NCBI GenBank assembly: GCA_963707835.1 | Contig: CAVPRI010000002.1 | Location: 1,693,558 to 1,757,557, forward strand | Source: Bog-473 sp963707835 | GTDB taxonomy: Bacteria; Actinomycetota; Acidimicrobiia; Acidimicrobiales; RAAP-2 | Direction of reading: 5' to 3' | Length of the DNA: 64,000 bases | Part shown: positions 35,197-44,811 of the stretch, in pieces | How positions within the stretch are numbered: the stretch's first letter is position 1 | How the letters are laid out: every line of letters starts with the position of its first letter | Translations under genes and position numbers: made by a program | Notes under the pieces: generated by a model | What the model was told of the DNA's origin: nothing | Seen by the model: only the letters and a program-made list of their open reading frames with translations | The model's database searches: none

Positions 35197-36404
35197 GGGG
35201 ACACCTCCAAGAACTCAGTGGCCGGGATGGACCCGGGGCGGAAGATCCAGGCTCGCAACACGGCGAACCGGATGACGGCGGCGAGCGCGTTGGCCACGGT
35301 CAGGGCCAGCAGCTGCACCAGGAGGACGCCGGGGGCGGCCCAGTGCGCGATCACGAGCCCGAGCGAGGTCAGGCCGAGGCTCACGAGATAGAGCCCCCCG
35401 GCGACGGCCAACAACCGGCCCCGGCGCGACAGCCCGTCGCTCGAGCGCGACAGCTCGCGGTGGACCGCGGTGTTGAACAGCGTGGCGATGGCCATGGCCA
35501 CCGCATTGGCGCCGAACGCGCCGAGCAGTGGTCGCCAGGCGACGAAGAGGAACAGGTAACCGAGGGTCGACACCACGCCGACACCGGCGAAGCGGAGCAG
35601 CTGGTCGGCGGTGACCTGGTTGGATCGCATGCGCTGCAGTCCCTTGGGGCGGCGGACGAGCATGCGCCACACGCCGCGCAGGTCGTCGGTGGCAGTCGCC
35701 ACGATGTCGACACGCGAGTCGGGGTCGTCGACCCAGTCCACCGGGACCTCGCCGATGCGCAGGCCCAGGCGCTCGGCCGTCACCAGCATCTCCGTGTCGA
35801 AGAACCATTCGTCGTCCTCCACCAGGGGTAGGAGCCGTTGCGCGACGTCACGGCGGAGCGCCTTGAACCCGCACTGGGCGTCGCTGAACCGCCCCCGCAA
35901 CGTGAGCTTGAGCAGAAGGTTGTAGCCCCGGGAGATCAGCTCGCGCTTGGGGCCGCGCACCACGTTGGCCCCCCGGGCCAGGCGTGAGCCAATGACGACA
36001 TCACGGTGACCCGACAGCAGCGGTGCCACCAACGGGAGAAGGGCCTCGAGGGAGGTCGACAGATCGACGTCCATGTAGGCCACGACGGGAGCGATGCTGG
36101 TCGACCACGCGGCGCGCAGTGCGCAGCCCCGGCCCTTGCGGGGCAGGTGCACGGCGGCCACGCCTCGCAGCCGTTCCGCCAACCCCTTTGCCACCTCGTA
36201 GGTGTCGTCGGTGCTGGCGTTGTCCACCACGGTCACGAGGGCGCGGAAGGGAAAGTGGTCGTCGAGGAACTCCCGCAATGTCGTCACCCGCTCGGCCAGC
36301 CCCGGGGCCTCGTTGTAGACGGGGACGACGATCTCGACATCGACGGGCGCCCGCCGGGGGTCGACGTCGATCTCTCGTGGGGCCAGGGTGGTCATGAAAG
36401 GCAT
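35193..36404 (-). CDS. Bifunctional GT2 glycosyltransferase/GtrA flippase protein
   Basis: ATG 36,404 (MPFMTTLAPREI) is preferred because the frame upstream has no family resemblance. The N-terminal GT2 domain is dolichyl-phosphate-mannose-synthase-like: VEIVVPVYNEAPGLAERV, VVDNASTDDT, VAYMDVDLSTSLEALLPLV (the DxD region), DAQCGFKALRR and a later W.DDPDSRVDI. The C-terminal 130 residues are a four-helix GtrA domain (LLRFAGVGVVSTLGYLFLFV, ANALAAVIRFAVLRAWIFRP). It is expected to make and flip a polyprenyl-phosphate sugar, supplying the downstream GT39 enzyme, with which it overlaps by ATGA. Confidence 0.9.
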   Translation of the reverse strand: MPFMTTLAPREIDVDPRRAPVDVEIVVPVYNEAPGLAERVTTLREFLDDHFPFRALVTVVDNASTDDTYEVAKGLAERLRGVAAVHLPRKGRGCALRAAWSTSIAPVVAYMDVDLSTSLEALLPLVAPLLSGHRDVVIGSRLARGANVVRGPKRELISRGYNLLLKLTLRGRFSDAQCGFKALRRDVAQRLLPLVEDDEWFFDTEMLVTAERLGLRIGEVPVDWVDDPDSRVDIVATATDDLRGVWRMLVRRPKGLQRMRSNQVTADQLLRFAGVGVVSTLGYLFLFVAWRPLLGAFGANAVAMAIATLFNTAVHRELSRSSDGLSRRGRLLAVAGGLYLVSLGLTSLGLVIAHWAAPGVLLVQLLALTVANALAAVIRFAVLRAWIFRPGSIPATEFLEVSP

Positions 36405-36502
36405 CGTGCCGCCCTCGACTCCGTCCTCGATGGGGACCAGCTGAGCGTCGGGTGTGAAGCCCGAGGGTTGCCGGCCGGCAGGCCCTCGGCGGGTCTCAGG
36501 CG

Positions 36503-38059
36503 CTATGAGACAGGTTCCGGAGCTATCTCCACCGGTCCCGTTTCCGCCGGCGCGGAGGTGACCGGGAGGCGCACCGTGACGGTCATACCCTGCCCCGGTG
36601 CCGAGATGGCCGTGACCGTCCCGCCGTGCGCGGCCACGATGGCCGAGACGATGGACAGCCCCAGACCGCTGCCGCTCCCCGCGCCCCTGCCGTCGGGTCC
36701 GCGGGAGCGTGCGGGATCCACCCGGTAGAAGCGCTCGAACACACGCCGGGCCTCCTCGGCCGGCATACCCGGGCCGTCGTCGCGCACCTCGACCACCGCC
36801 TCGTCGTCGACCTGGTCGACCCGGACCGTGGTGGCCGTGCCCTCGGGCGTGTGGGCCCGCACGTTGGCCAGCAGGTTGTCGACGACCTGGCGCAGTCGGT
36901 CCTTGTCCCCCACGACCTCGACCGGGCGGGCGGCGGAGAAGCTCGCCGGCCACCGCGGGCCCACCGCCGTCGCGGTGCGCACCGCCTCGGAGACCAGTCC
37001 CACCAGCTCGACCGGTGCCTCCTCCATGGGCACGCCCTCGTCGAGCCGAGCCAGGGTCAACAGGTCGTTCACCAAGCGGTCCATGCGAGCGGTCTCGGTT
37101 CGGATCCCCGACGCGATGCGGGGCAGGTCCTCGGAGCGCTGGCCGGCGCCGCGTTCGAAGAGCTCGGCGTAGGCCGAGACGGCGGCGATCGGGGTGCGCA
37201 ACTCGTGGGAGGCGTCGGCCACGAACTGCCGGAGATGTTGCTCGTTCTCCCTCAACCGCGCCTCGGAGCGGAGGCGGGCGTCGAAGGCCGCCTGGATCCG
37301 CTCGAGCATGACGTTGAGCGCCCGAGCCAGCCGGCCCACCTCGGTCGGCCGGTCGGCGCCGGGCACCCGCTGGTCGAGGTCACCCGCAGCGATCGAATCC
37401 GCGGTGCGCTCCACGTCCTCGAGCGGGCGCAGGCCCAGCCGGACGAGCCACCAGCCCGCGGCGAGGGCGAACACCAGGGCCAGGGCGGTCACCGCGAGCT
37501 CGGTGAGGAACAGCGTGTGGAGCGTGCTCGTCTGATCGGTCAGCGGCTGAGCTTCCACGAGTACGTCGTTGCCGCCCCCTGGGGCCTTGTACGCCCGCAC
37601 CCGGAAAGCAGGGCCGGACGGGTCGACCGAGCTCGTCGTGAAGTAGGCGACCTGAGAACCGTCGGACTGGCTGGAGAATCCACTGATCGGGGAGGGTAGC
37701 TGCGGTCGGTACGAGTGGCTTCCCACGTAGGCCGCGCATTCATAGCCGTTGACCACCGACCCGTTCTGCTTGACGACGGCGATGTAGTAGATGCCGGAGA
37801 CATTGCCGGCACCCCCTCCGTCGAAGGAACCGAAGGGCCCACCTCCGTTGCCGGCGCCCCCCCCGTCCGCCGGTGGCGTGAAGCATGCCGCCGTGCCGTC
37901 GGCATTCACCGGGAACTTGCGGAAATGCTGCGCCAGTTGCTGGTCCACCTGTTGATAGACGGTGGACCGCAGGGCCGAGTAGGTCGCGAAGTCGGCGACA
38001 ACCAGGGCGACGACGGCGATCAGGCCGACCGCGACGAGCAGGCGCAGTCGGAGCGACAC
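36503..38059 (-). CDS. Two-component sensor histidine kinase
   Basis: A 518-residue kinase starting at GTG 38,059. Two transmembrane helices (residues 7-28 and 186-208) bracket an extracytoplasmic sensor with a Gly-rich loop (DGGGAGNGGGPFGSFDGGG), then HAMP (residues 210-262), HisKA with the phosphorylatable His285 in FVADASHELRTPIAAVSAY, and HATPase_c with NLLANVRAHTPEGT (N box), VRDDGPGMP (G1) and GSGLGLSIVSAIVAAHGG (G2). The cognate response regulator lies directly upstream; its stop abuts this start. The C-terminal PVETGPVEIAPEP is a short acidic tail. Confidence 0.95.
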   Translation of the reverse strand: MSLRLRLLVAVGLIAVVALVVADFATYSALRSTVYQQVDQQLAQHFRKFPVNADGTAACFTPPADGGGAGNGGGPFGSFDGGGAGNVSGIYYIAVVKQNGSVVNGYECAAYVGSHSYRPQLPSPISGFSSQSDGSQVAYFTTSSVDPSGPAFRVRAYKAPGGGNDVLVEAQPLTDQTSTLHTLFLTELAVTALALVFALAAGWWLVRLGLRPLEDVERTADSIAAGDLDQRVPGADRPTEVGRLARALNVMLERIQAAFDARLRSEARLRENEQHLRQFVADASHELRTPIAAVSAYAELFERGAGQRSEDLPRIASGIRTETARMDRLVNDLLTLARLDEGVPMEEAPVELVGLVSEAVRTATAVGPRWPASFSAARPVEVVGDKDRLRQVVDNLLANVRAHTPEGTATTVRVDQVDDEAVVEVRDDGPGMPAEEARRVFERFYRVDPARSRGPDGRGAGSGSGLGLSIVSAIVAAHGGTVTAISAPGQGMTVTVRLPVTSAPAETGPVEIAPEPVS

Positions 38060-38220
38060 TCAGGCCGCTCCACTCGATGCCGAGGTCTCGGGCTCCCGCA
38101 GGGTGTAGCCGACCAGTCGGATGGTGTGGATCAGTGGCGGCCCGAACTTCTCGAGCTTCTTGCGCAGGTAGCTCACGTAGGTCTCCACCACGTTCCCGTC
38201 GCCACCGAAGTCGTAGTGCC
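38060..38220 (-). CDS. OmpR-type response regulator, C-terminal 52 residues only
   Basis: From the stop at 38,060 the minus strand reads WHYDFGGDGNVVETYVSYL, then RKKLEKFGPPLIHTIRLVGYTL and a short tail, which is the winged-helix recognition helix and wing of OmpR/PhoB regulators. Upstream of TGGCACTAC the sequence is no longer regulator but the C-terminal region of an SLBB protein in another frame. The receiver domain and most of the DNA-binding domain are missing. This is the actinobacterial edge of the chimeric joint. Confidence 0.9.
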
Positions 38221-38226
38221 ATCGAG
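38215..38226. other. Chimeric joint between two genomes
   Basis: Left of this point all features are actinobacterial; right of it all are acidobacterial. Two minus-strand genes are cut at the same base: the response regulator keeps only its C-terminus and the SLBB protein loses its C-terminus after LVIHIS. At most two or three bases of ambiguity exist at the joint. An open frame running through it (to 37,740) is an artefact. Confidence 0.9.
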
Positions 38227-41200
38227 ATGTGGATCACCAGCCGCCCGGTCGGCGGCAGGTTTTCCAGTTCGTCGAGCGTGGCGTGCCACTGTTGCAGAGT
38301 GGCGCTTTTCGCCAGCTTGTCCTCGGCGTCGCCGAGGTCAGGCAGAAGCTTGAACGAAGCTTCCTGTCCCCGCACCTGCCGGATCAGCTCGGCGCGGTTC
38401 TTCTCTTCCATCTCGCGCACCTGGCGGCGTTCGAGAATCGCGCCGTAAGGATAGGCATCGGCGCGCAGCCCGCCTGCCCGTGCCAGCACTGAACTCAGGC
38501 GCTCGCCTTCCTGAATGCCGTAGTCGCCGGGGTGCATGACTTCGCCCTTCACCGTAATCACCGACCCAATATCGTTCCAGCCCGCCAGTTGGCGGATGGT
38601 CAGCACGTCACCGTCGTGCAGGAGCATGTCGGTGTCGGGCTCGCCGGCCAGAGCGCGGGCGATGGGCACCGCAGTGTGTTCCCCCATGACCTGCGAGCCG
38701 TTTTCGACCGTGTAGCGGGTCAGGTCCGCGGCGTCGGTAAAAGCTCCGCGCTTCAGCCCGCCCGCGAGGCGCACCAGCTGCGCCGCAGTCATGTCCTCGC
38801 CCAGCGGATACTTGCCCGGCCGTGCCACTTCGCCTTCGATCTTCACCGTGGGGGGATCGACTTTTGAAAGATTGCGATGAATGAATACCCGGTCTTTGGG
38901 CTCGAGGCTGATATTGTCGGCGTCGTCCCCGGCCAGCGCGCGCTCCAGATTCACGCTGAGTACCTTCAACTTGCCTTGCGGCGTGCGGCGAAAGACTTGC
39001 GCGTCGGTGAGCATCGCATCGGGAGTCACGCCGCCCGCCAGGTACACGGCGTCGCGCAGGCGAGTCGCGCCGTTGGTCACGTGTTCGCCGGGATGGCGCA
39101 CTTCGCCGCTCACGGTGACAACTGGAGGATCTTCGAAGTCGAACCGTCCAAAGATGCGCACAGTATCGAAGGGCTGGAGCGTCACATCCTGGGCATTCGG
39201 CTGGGCGTTCGGCTGGGCGTTCGGCTGGGGGTTCGGCTGGGGGTTCGGCGCCCCGACTGCGGCGGACGCGTTCGATTCCCCGTCGTGTCCCTTGCCGGCC
39301 AGGGCATCGGCGAGATTGAAGGCGATGACCTGGGGAGCGAAGTCAGGCGGCGCCAGGCGGATGATTTCAGCATGGGTCGCGGCCGGTTCCGGCAGCAGAT
39401 CGGCATAAGACCGGATCAGATCCGTGATGCGCATGCCCTCCTGATAGGCGTGCTTGCCGGGATGAACCACGTGGCCGTCGAGATAAACGGTGCGCTCGCT
39501 GTAGGGCAGGATGGGCGTGATGCGAATCTTGTCCCCGTCCTGAATCTTGAAATTCTCGAGCGCCGCCGTGACTGCCTCCGCATTGTTATTTTCCGGCAGA
39601 TTGCTCCCCGGCAGATCCAGACGCAGCAGGGTGCGGCCCTGGTGGGCGACCACACGTTCCACTTCGATGTGGCGCAAGGTGCCGGTGTTGAGCACGCCGC
39701 CGGCCAGCGCCAGCGCTTCGGCGAGATCATGCTCATGATTCAGTTCGTAGATCGCGGGACGGCGCACCATGCCCTCCACCGTCAGTTCCGCACCGAGGGG
39801 AGGAACCATGATCGTGTCCCCAGCGCGCAAGCGCTCCAGGCTCGAGCAGGACCCCCTGCAACAACAGTTCGTAGAGATCGATTTCCCCGACCAGCTGTGG
39901 GCCCCGGTAGTGGCGCAGGATGCGCAGCGATCCGCGCGAGGTCGGGCCGCCGGCCTGGTAGAGGGCATTCAGCGGGGTCGAGAGCGAACTCACGTCATAA
40001 GCGCCGGGCCGCAGCACATCGCCGACCACATACACGCGCACGGTGCGCAGCCGGGCCAGCGCGACATCGGCGTGCACGTCACGGAATTCGCTACGCAGCA
40101 CGCTCTGCACCAACTGCTGCACATCGCCGAGACTGCGCCCATTCACTTCGATGGCTCCCGCTTCCGGCAGGGTCACGCGGCCTTCGCGGTCCACCACGCG
40201 CTGCAAGTGCTCGGAAACTCCGCCCCACAGCTCGATGCTGAGCCCATCTCCCGGACCGAGCACATAGTCCGGCCCCACCGGCAAGTCCATCGGGAGTTCG
40301 TCGAAATTGCCTGTGCCATTGCGGAAGATGGCTTCGCCAAACCGCGTGGGCACCGGGGAACGCCGCGAGATCTGGGTATAAAGATCGTAGAGCGACGGCA
40401 CCTCCGCATAGGGATTCACCCGGCGACGAATCGGGGGATGGTCTTCGTTTTCTTCCGCGAATTGTCTGGGCCGCTGCCAGCGGGTGTCGGGCCGCGAGTT
40501 AAACGCGCCAGACCGGATGTCGGCAGGCGGCTGAGAGGAAGCGTAATCCGGTCCCGACGCGTTTCCGCCAACGCGTGAGGCGCTGGGAGACGACGGAACG
40601 GAAGGCGAAGAGTAGGGAGAAACTCCGGGCTCCATCGAGCCTAGGCGCTGTCCGGATGCGCCCGATTCGTCCATGCTGGCGCTCAGCAATCCCGGAATCC
40701 CTTCCGGGCTGATGCGCGGCAGCGCTCCTTCTTGTGGCGGATCCGTCGTAGGTGTCCGGATTTGCGGTCGTATCCGCCAAGCTCTGCCGCCGGCGGTAAT
40801 CCGTGGGAGGCTGCTGGTCGGGTTGCGCCGGGAACCGGTTCGCCGGCTGCGTGGTCCGGTCGGGTGTAGGGAATCCGTCGTCGGAGTAGCCTTCGTTTCC
40901 GGAATCTCGCATCCTGGTTTTGTCCTGGTCCTCGGGACCCAGTTCTTCGTGTTGGGACCAGTATTTCTCCTCGTCATTGCGCCCGGCTGAAGTCGTAGAG
41001 CCACCGGCCGTCGCCGAAGCGGAAGTCCGCAGGCGCTCGATTCCATTTTTTTCTTTCTCCTGCCGCGTGGGCTTCGGACGCACATAGCCACGTGATTCGA
41101 TCTGCTGGGTGGCCAGCACGCGCACGTTGTTGTCCTCCCGCAGCAACTGGAACAGCGCGGCATCGGTAACGTCGGCGGGATCGAGCAGCCGCCCCTGCTC

Positions 41201-41459
41201 GTAGGCTTTGCGCACCAGCGTTCGCTTTACCGAGAGCAAACCCGGTTCCTGGCGCAGAATTTCGATGATGTCTCCAGCGGAGAGCGACACCAGCGGCACC
41301 GGTCGCGTTCGTGGGGGTCGACTTCCTGTTCTTGTTCCGCAACCGGCTTTTCCCGGCCCGCCGTCCTGGCCTGCGCCGCGATCACGGGCGGAGAAAGCCG
41401 CAGGCAAGAATCGCAGTAAGCGTCCACCACAGGACAGGGGCGAATCGTGGTTGTCGCAT
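38221..41459 (-). CDS. SLBB-domain polysaccharide export protein, truncated and frameshifted
   Basis: The N-terminus at ATG 41,459 has a signal peptide (MRQPRFAPVLWWTLTAILAC). After frame changes near 41,375, 40,745 and 39,845 the protein reads LSAGDIIEILRQEPGLLSVKR, a Pro/Gly/Ser linker, then the Wza-like export domain PVGPDYVLGPGDGLSIELWGG and many SLBB repeats (VYVVGDVLRPGAYDV, VEGMVRRPAIYELN, VYLDGHVVHPGKHAYQ, VSGEVRHPGEHVT, IEGEVARPGKYPL, VKGEVMHPGDYGI). It would be a large outer-membrane or periplasmic OPX export component. The C-terminus is cut at the chimeric joint. The NusG-like gene upstream suggests antitermination control. Confidence 0.88.
39194..39249. repeat. 12-bp tandem repeats (NPQP/NAQP linker)
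   Basis: About four and a half copies of a 12-base unit with core ttcggctggg encode the Pro-Asn-Ala/Pro-Gln linker between two SLBB repeats of the export protein. Copy number may vary between strains. Confidence 0.8.
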
Positions 41460-41478
41460 GGGAACGTCCAGTCTGGGA

Positions 41479-42133
41479 TTAAGATGTGACATCGATAACG
41501 TTGCCGAACTTCTCAGTTTCGTCTGCTGGCCGCGCCGGTACGCAGTTCCGCTTCCGCCACCGGCTCCACGTCGCTTTCGTCCACTTCCACGGCCACAGAC
41601 GCATGATCAGGTCGAGCGAAAAGACCACGCGGCAGCGGTCTTTGCGGCGCACGATGATGCCTTCGAGGCCCTGCATGGGGCCACCGCGTACCCGCACCCG
41701 GCGCCCTACCCGCAGGTAGGGATGCGGTTCCACGCAGACGCCGCGGGAAAGCCGCTGCCGCAAGCTCTCGATTTCCGCCTCGGGCAAAACCGCAGGCTGG
41801 CCATTGAATTCACCAGGCGCACTGCGCTCGGCAGTTGCAGCACGCGCAGCCGGTCCTCGAACGCCAGCGCACAAAAACGTATCCGGGAAACAACGCCAGT
41901 TCCAGTTGCTTGCGGCGATCCTTCCAGCGGCGCACTGACCGGTAGAGCGGCAGAAAACACGAGATCGAACGCTGTTCGATTTGGTGCGCCACGCTTTTCT
42001 CGTGACGCGGGCAGGTATAGAGCGCGTACCAATTCTGCCCCGCTTTATCTCCTGTTCCACCTCCGACCACGCTCGCCGGAGCATCGTTGATCAGCTGCGT
42101 CATCTCGGTTATCAGTCCGGTTTGCAGGTTCAT
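41479..42133 (-). CDS. NusG/RfaH-like transcription antiterminator, frameshifted
   Basis: From ATG 42,133 the NGN domain is readable: WYALYTCPRHEKSVAHQIEQR, FLPLYRSVRRWKDRRKQLELALFPGYVFVR. Continuing over frame changes near 41,870 and 41,780 it reads LRVLQLPSAVRLV and the KOW domain, RVGRRVRVRGGPMQGLEGIIVRRKDRCRVVFSLDLI, ending with SVAVEVDESDVEPVAEAEL after a last change near 41,605. Length of about 190 residues fits the UpxY/RfaH type. These bind RNA polymerase and promote read-through of long exopolysaccharide operons; the SLBB export gene begins 20 bases downstream on the same strand. Confidence 0.85.
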
Positions 42134-42262
42134 TGCAAGGTTCTTCGATTCCAGCGCGGGTTACAGCTCGCCCCGTCAGCTACGAAAGCCTGATGCGCTA
42201 AACTCTTTGATTTCACAGCCCTAACCACAAAATCGCCTGCGGCCCGGGGGGATTTTCTCAAC

Positions 42263-42643
42263 TCAATTCTGTGCCGCCCCCACCAAAACCGGCCGTTCGC
42301 GCACGGCATTCAAAATTCCCGCCTCGGAACTCTCCAGCGCTTTGGTTCGGATATCGACTACTGCCCAATAAAAAATTCCCCGGTTCTGTTCCGGTGCCAA
42401 GGCTAGGATTCTCATTCCGGGATGCCGCCCCAGCAGAAACCCGCACTGGCCCAACCGCTTCTCGGGCTGGTCCATGGCAATGATCAGCACATCGGGCTGC
42501 ACTTGTTCGACGATGTCGGCCAGATCGCCCTGATTCTGCACTTCACCCACAAGCTCAATGTCGGGCTGGTCGGCAATCGTAGCCATCACCAATTCCCGCA
42601 TCAGGCGCGGATGATTTGCTACCAGCACTCGGACTCGTTTCAC
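42263..42643 (-). CDS. Atypical receiver-domain protein
   Basis: GTG 42,643 is preceded by GGGGAA at a good distance and gives a 126-residue receiver fold: VRVLVANHPRLMRELVMATIADQPDIELVGEVQNQ, QPDVLIIAMDQP and MRILALAPE. The usual acidic pair is replaced by Asn, and the phosphoacceptor Asp after PDVLII appears to be Ala, so phosphorylation is doubtful. There is no C-terminal DNA-binding domain. A partner in regulating the exopolysaccharide genes downstream is possible. Confidence 0.7.
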   Translation of the reverse strand: MKRVRVLVANHPRLMRELVMATIADQPDIELVGEVQNQGDLADIVEQVQPDVLIIAMDQPEKRLGQCGFLLGRHPGMRILALAPEQNRGIFYWAVVDIRTKALESSEAGILNAVRERPVLVGAAQN

Positions 42644-42719
42644 AAAGAATTCCCCAGCGCGAAGCATAGGTTGAGGACCCTGCAAGCGCAAGGTTCAAAA
42701 GCGATCTACGCAGGATTCG

Positions 42720-42887
42720 ATGAGCCGGGTACGAAACGTACTGGGGAGAATATTTGGCGAAGTACTCAGAAGGTTCAAGGAGTACCAGAGGCTCGTACTA
42801 ATGGGCGTACTAATGGCGCTCAAGGAAGCCCGCGTCCAGTTGGATGTAAGGCTCCAGCGGCGGACGGCGGAGTTGAGCACTCATTGA
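42720..42887 (+). CDS. Possible 55-residue amphipathic peptide
   Basis: ATG 42,720 to TGA 42,887 encodes MSRVRNVLGRIFGEVLRRF, then KEYQRLVLMGVLMALKEARV and a basic end. It is one continuous amphipathic/hydrophobic helix with many arginines. The bases gcgtactaatggc are repeated twice within it. No ribosome-binding site is obvious and nothing homologous comes to mind, so it is a weak call. Confidence 0.3.
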   Translation: MSRVRNVLGRIFGEVLRRFKEYQRLVLMGVLMALKEARVQLDVRLQRRTAELSTH

Positions 42888-43018
42888 GCAGAGATGCCGT
42901 TCGACGGGTCAAGCGAAATGCGAAATGTCAAAATCGCTACGCTCTCGGAAAACGCAGAAGTCCTCACACCGCACGGGCGAATTGTGTCAATAATTGATCA
43001 CCAAGAGGTGGATCCCCC

Positions 43019-43279
43019 ATGTTCCGCGTTCGCGTAATTCTCTGGACGGTAGCCATGGCATATACGGGATTCATTCTGACCAACCAAGGGCTGCGAACGT
43101 TCAATCGCCTCTCAATTACAGAAGCCTTCCTCGGAGCTTTAACCGGATTTTTCCTTGCTGTCATGTTCACTCTCCGAGAGAGGCGGCGGCAAAGACCTAC
43201 CTTCGTTGCGCATTCCGTTGCACAAATGTTCCCGGACTGGGGCCTGTCTCGTGAAGACCGCGACTCGCGTCCGGACTAA
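43019..43279 (+). CDS. Small two-helix membrane protein
   Basis: ATG 43,019, preceded by AAGAGGTGG, encodes 86 residues: a first helix RVILWTVAMAYTGFILTN, a loop, a second helix TEAFLGALTGFFLAVMFTL, and a polar tail RERRRQRPTFVAHSVAQMFPDWGL. No family was recognised. The good ribosome-binding site supports a real gene. Confidence 0.65.
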   Translation: MFRVRVILWTVAMAYTGFILTNQGLRTFNRLSITEAFLGALTGFFLAVMFTLRERRRQRPTFVAHSVAQMFPDWGLSREDRDSRPD

Positions 43280-43402
43280 ACGTTGATTCCAACACGCAGG
43301 CAGCGTCCGGGCTGATGGTGCTGAATCAGTTCGCATGCACCAAAGTAGGTTGACTTTTAAGCTTTTCGGACGAATTCCACTCAGCCGACTGCAGATAATG
43401 CC

Positions 43403-44804
43403 TTATTGTGCCGATCCTGCCGAACAACTTTCCGCCATCGCTCCGGGCCGCACCAACCTGGCTTCGCGGCTGGCTTCCAGGGTCAGGTCGCGTGCGCCGA
43501 AGCCGACGCCGATCTTCTTCAAGGAAGGCGTTGGGCGGATTGCCTCCGGCAAAAATCCAGACAAAATCGTTGGGAATTTCCTGCATGTCGCCGTTGACGT
43601 CCAGCACGACCGACTCAGGTTTGAATTCCACCGGGATCGAGTTGAACAGCACCTTGACCTTTCCCTTGCGCATGCAGTCTTCGATGCGCTTGGCGTTGCG
43701 TTCTTTGATGCGGCTGAAGCGTTCGCTCCGATAGGAGAGCGTGACCTTGTTGCCGACCTGGTTGGCCAGCCCCATGGCCGCTTCAACGGCGCTGTCGCCG
43801 CCGCCAACCACCAGGATCTTCTTGTTGACGTAGTGATCGGCTTCGATCAGGCGGTACATGACTTTGGGCAGGTCCTCGCCTTTCACGCCGAGCTTGCGCG
43901 GGCTGCCGCTCTTGCCGAGGGCCAGGATAACGGCGCGGGCGCGGTATTGGTTCTTGGCTGTGTTAACGGTGAAGATGCCGTCCTCGTCCTTCTTGATGTC
44001 TTCCACTTTCTCGCCCGGTGCGAAACTTGAAATCGACGCGGCTCGATGATCTTGTTCCAAAAGGCGAGCAGATCTTCCTTGGAAAGCTCAGTCTTCTTGA
44101 ACTTCCCGTACATGGGGAATTCCACGGGGCTGGTCATCACGAGTTTCTGGCGCGGATACTTCGCGACCGTGCCGCCAATCTCGTCTTCGTCGAGGGTGAG
44201 GTAGTTGAGCTTCTTTTCGATGGCGCGCAGCGAGGCGCTGATTCCGGCGGGGCCGGCGCCCACGATCAGCACGTCGTAAACTTCGGGCCGTGGTTTGCCG
44301 GCGTCCATTAGGGCCAGCCGACTTGCGATGGTATCGACGCAGTCCGTCCCTGATTGATGGCGTTCTTGATCAGAGCCAGGCCGCCCAGTTCGCCGGCAAT
44401 GAACATATTGGGGATGGTGGTCTCATACTCCGGCGTTAGAGAGGGCATATCGGCGCCCATGCTGGGGCTGGCCATCACCATGGTGATGGCGCCAACCGGA
44501 CATGCGTCGGCGCAGAGGCTGTGGCCGATGCACTTGTGGCCGTTGACGATGACCGCCTTGCCCCCCATCATGGCCAGCACATCGCCTTCCGGACAAACCT
44601 GCGTGCAGGTGGCGCAGCCGATGCATTGGTCGCTGTCAATGTGCGGATGTTGAGCTTGGGGCCATCGGAGAACAGCTTGCCCTTCTCGGCAGCTTCGCTG
44701 CGCTCGCTGCTCCTCTTCCTTGAGGCTGCCCAGGTAGATACCAACAAAGAATCCGAACGCAGATGACTGCGCCGATCAGTATCGAAAGTGATCAGAGTGT
44801 CCAT
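43403..44804 (-). CDS. Membrane-anchored 4Fe-4S/FAD NAD(P)H oxidoreductase, frameshifted
   Basis: Frames joined from ATG 44,804 give an N-terminal hydrophobic helix (GFFVGIYLGSLKEEE), two [4Fe-4S] ferredoxin motifs (CIGCATCTQVCPEGD and CIGHSLCADACPVGA), a linker (YETTIPNMFIAGELGGLALI) and then a YpdA/thioredoxin-reductase-like flavoprotein: YDVLIVGAGPAGISASLRAIEK, VILALGKSGSPRKLGV, KKILVVGGGDSAVEAAMGLANQ (NAD(P)H site) and DFVWIFAGGNPPNAFL. Frame changes are near 44,740, 44,630, 44,305, 44,030 and 43,525. It should carry electrons between NAD(P)H and a membrane partner; the cytochrome-b-like gene stops eight bases upstream. Confidence 0.85.
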
Positions 44805-44811
44805 GCGTCAC

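Noticed and set aside
37740..39968. 742-codon open frame across 38.2 kb that looks like a fusion of an SLBB protein with other sequence
   Set aside because: Only the part right of 38,221 encodes SLBB repeats; the rest is an antisense shadow of the response regulator and histidine kinase beyond the chimeric joint.
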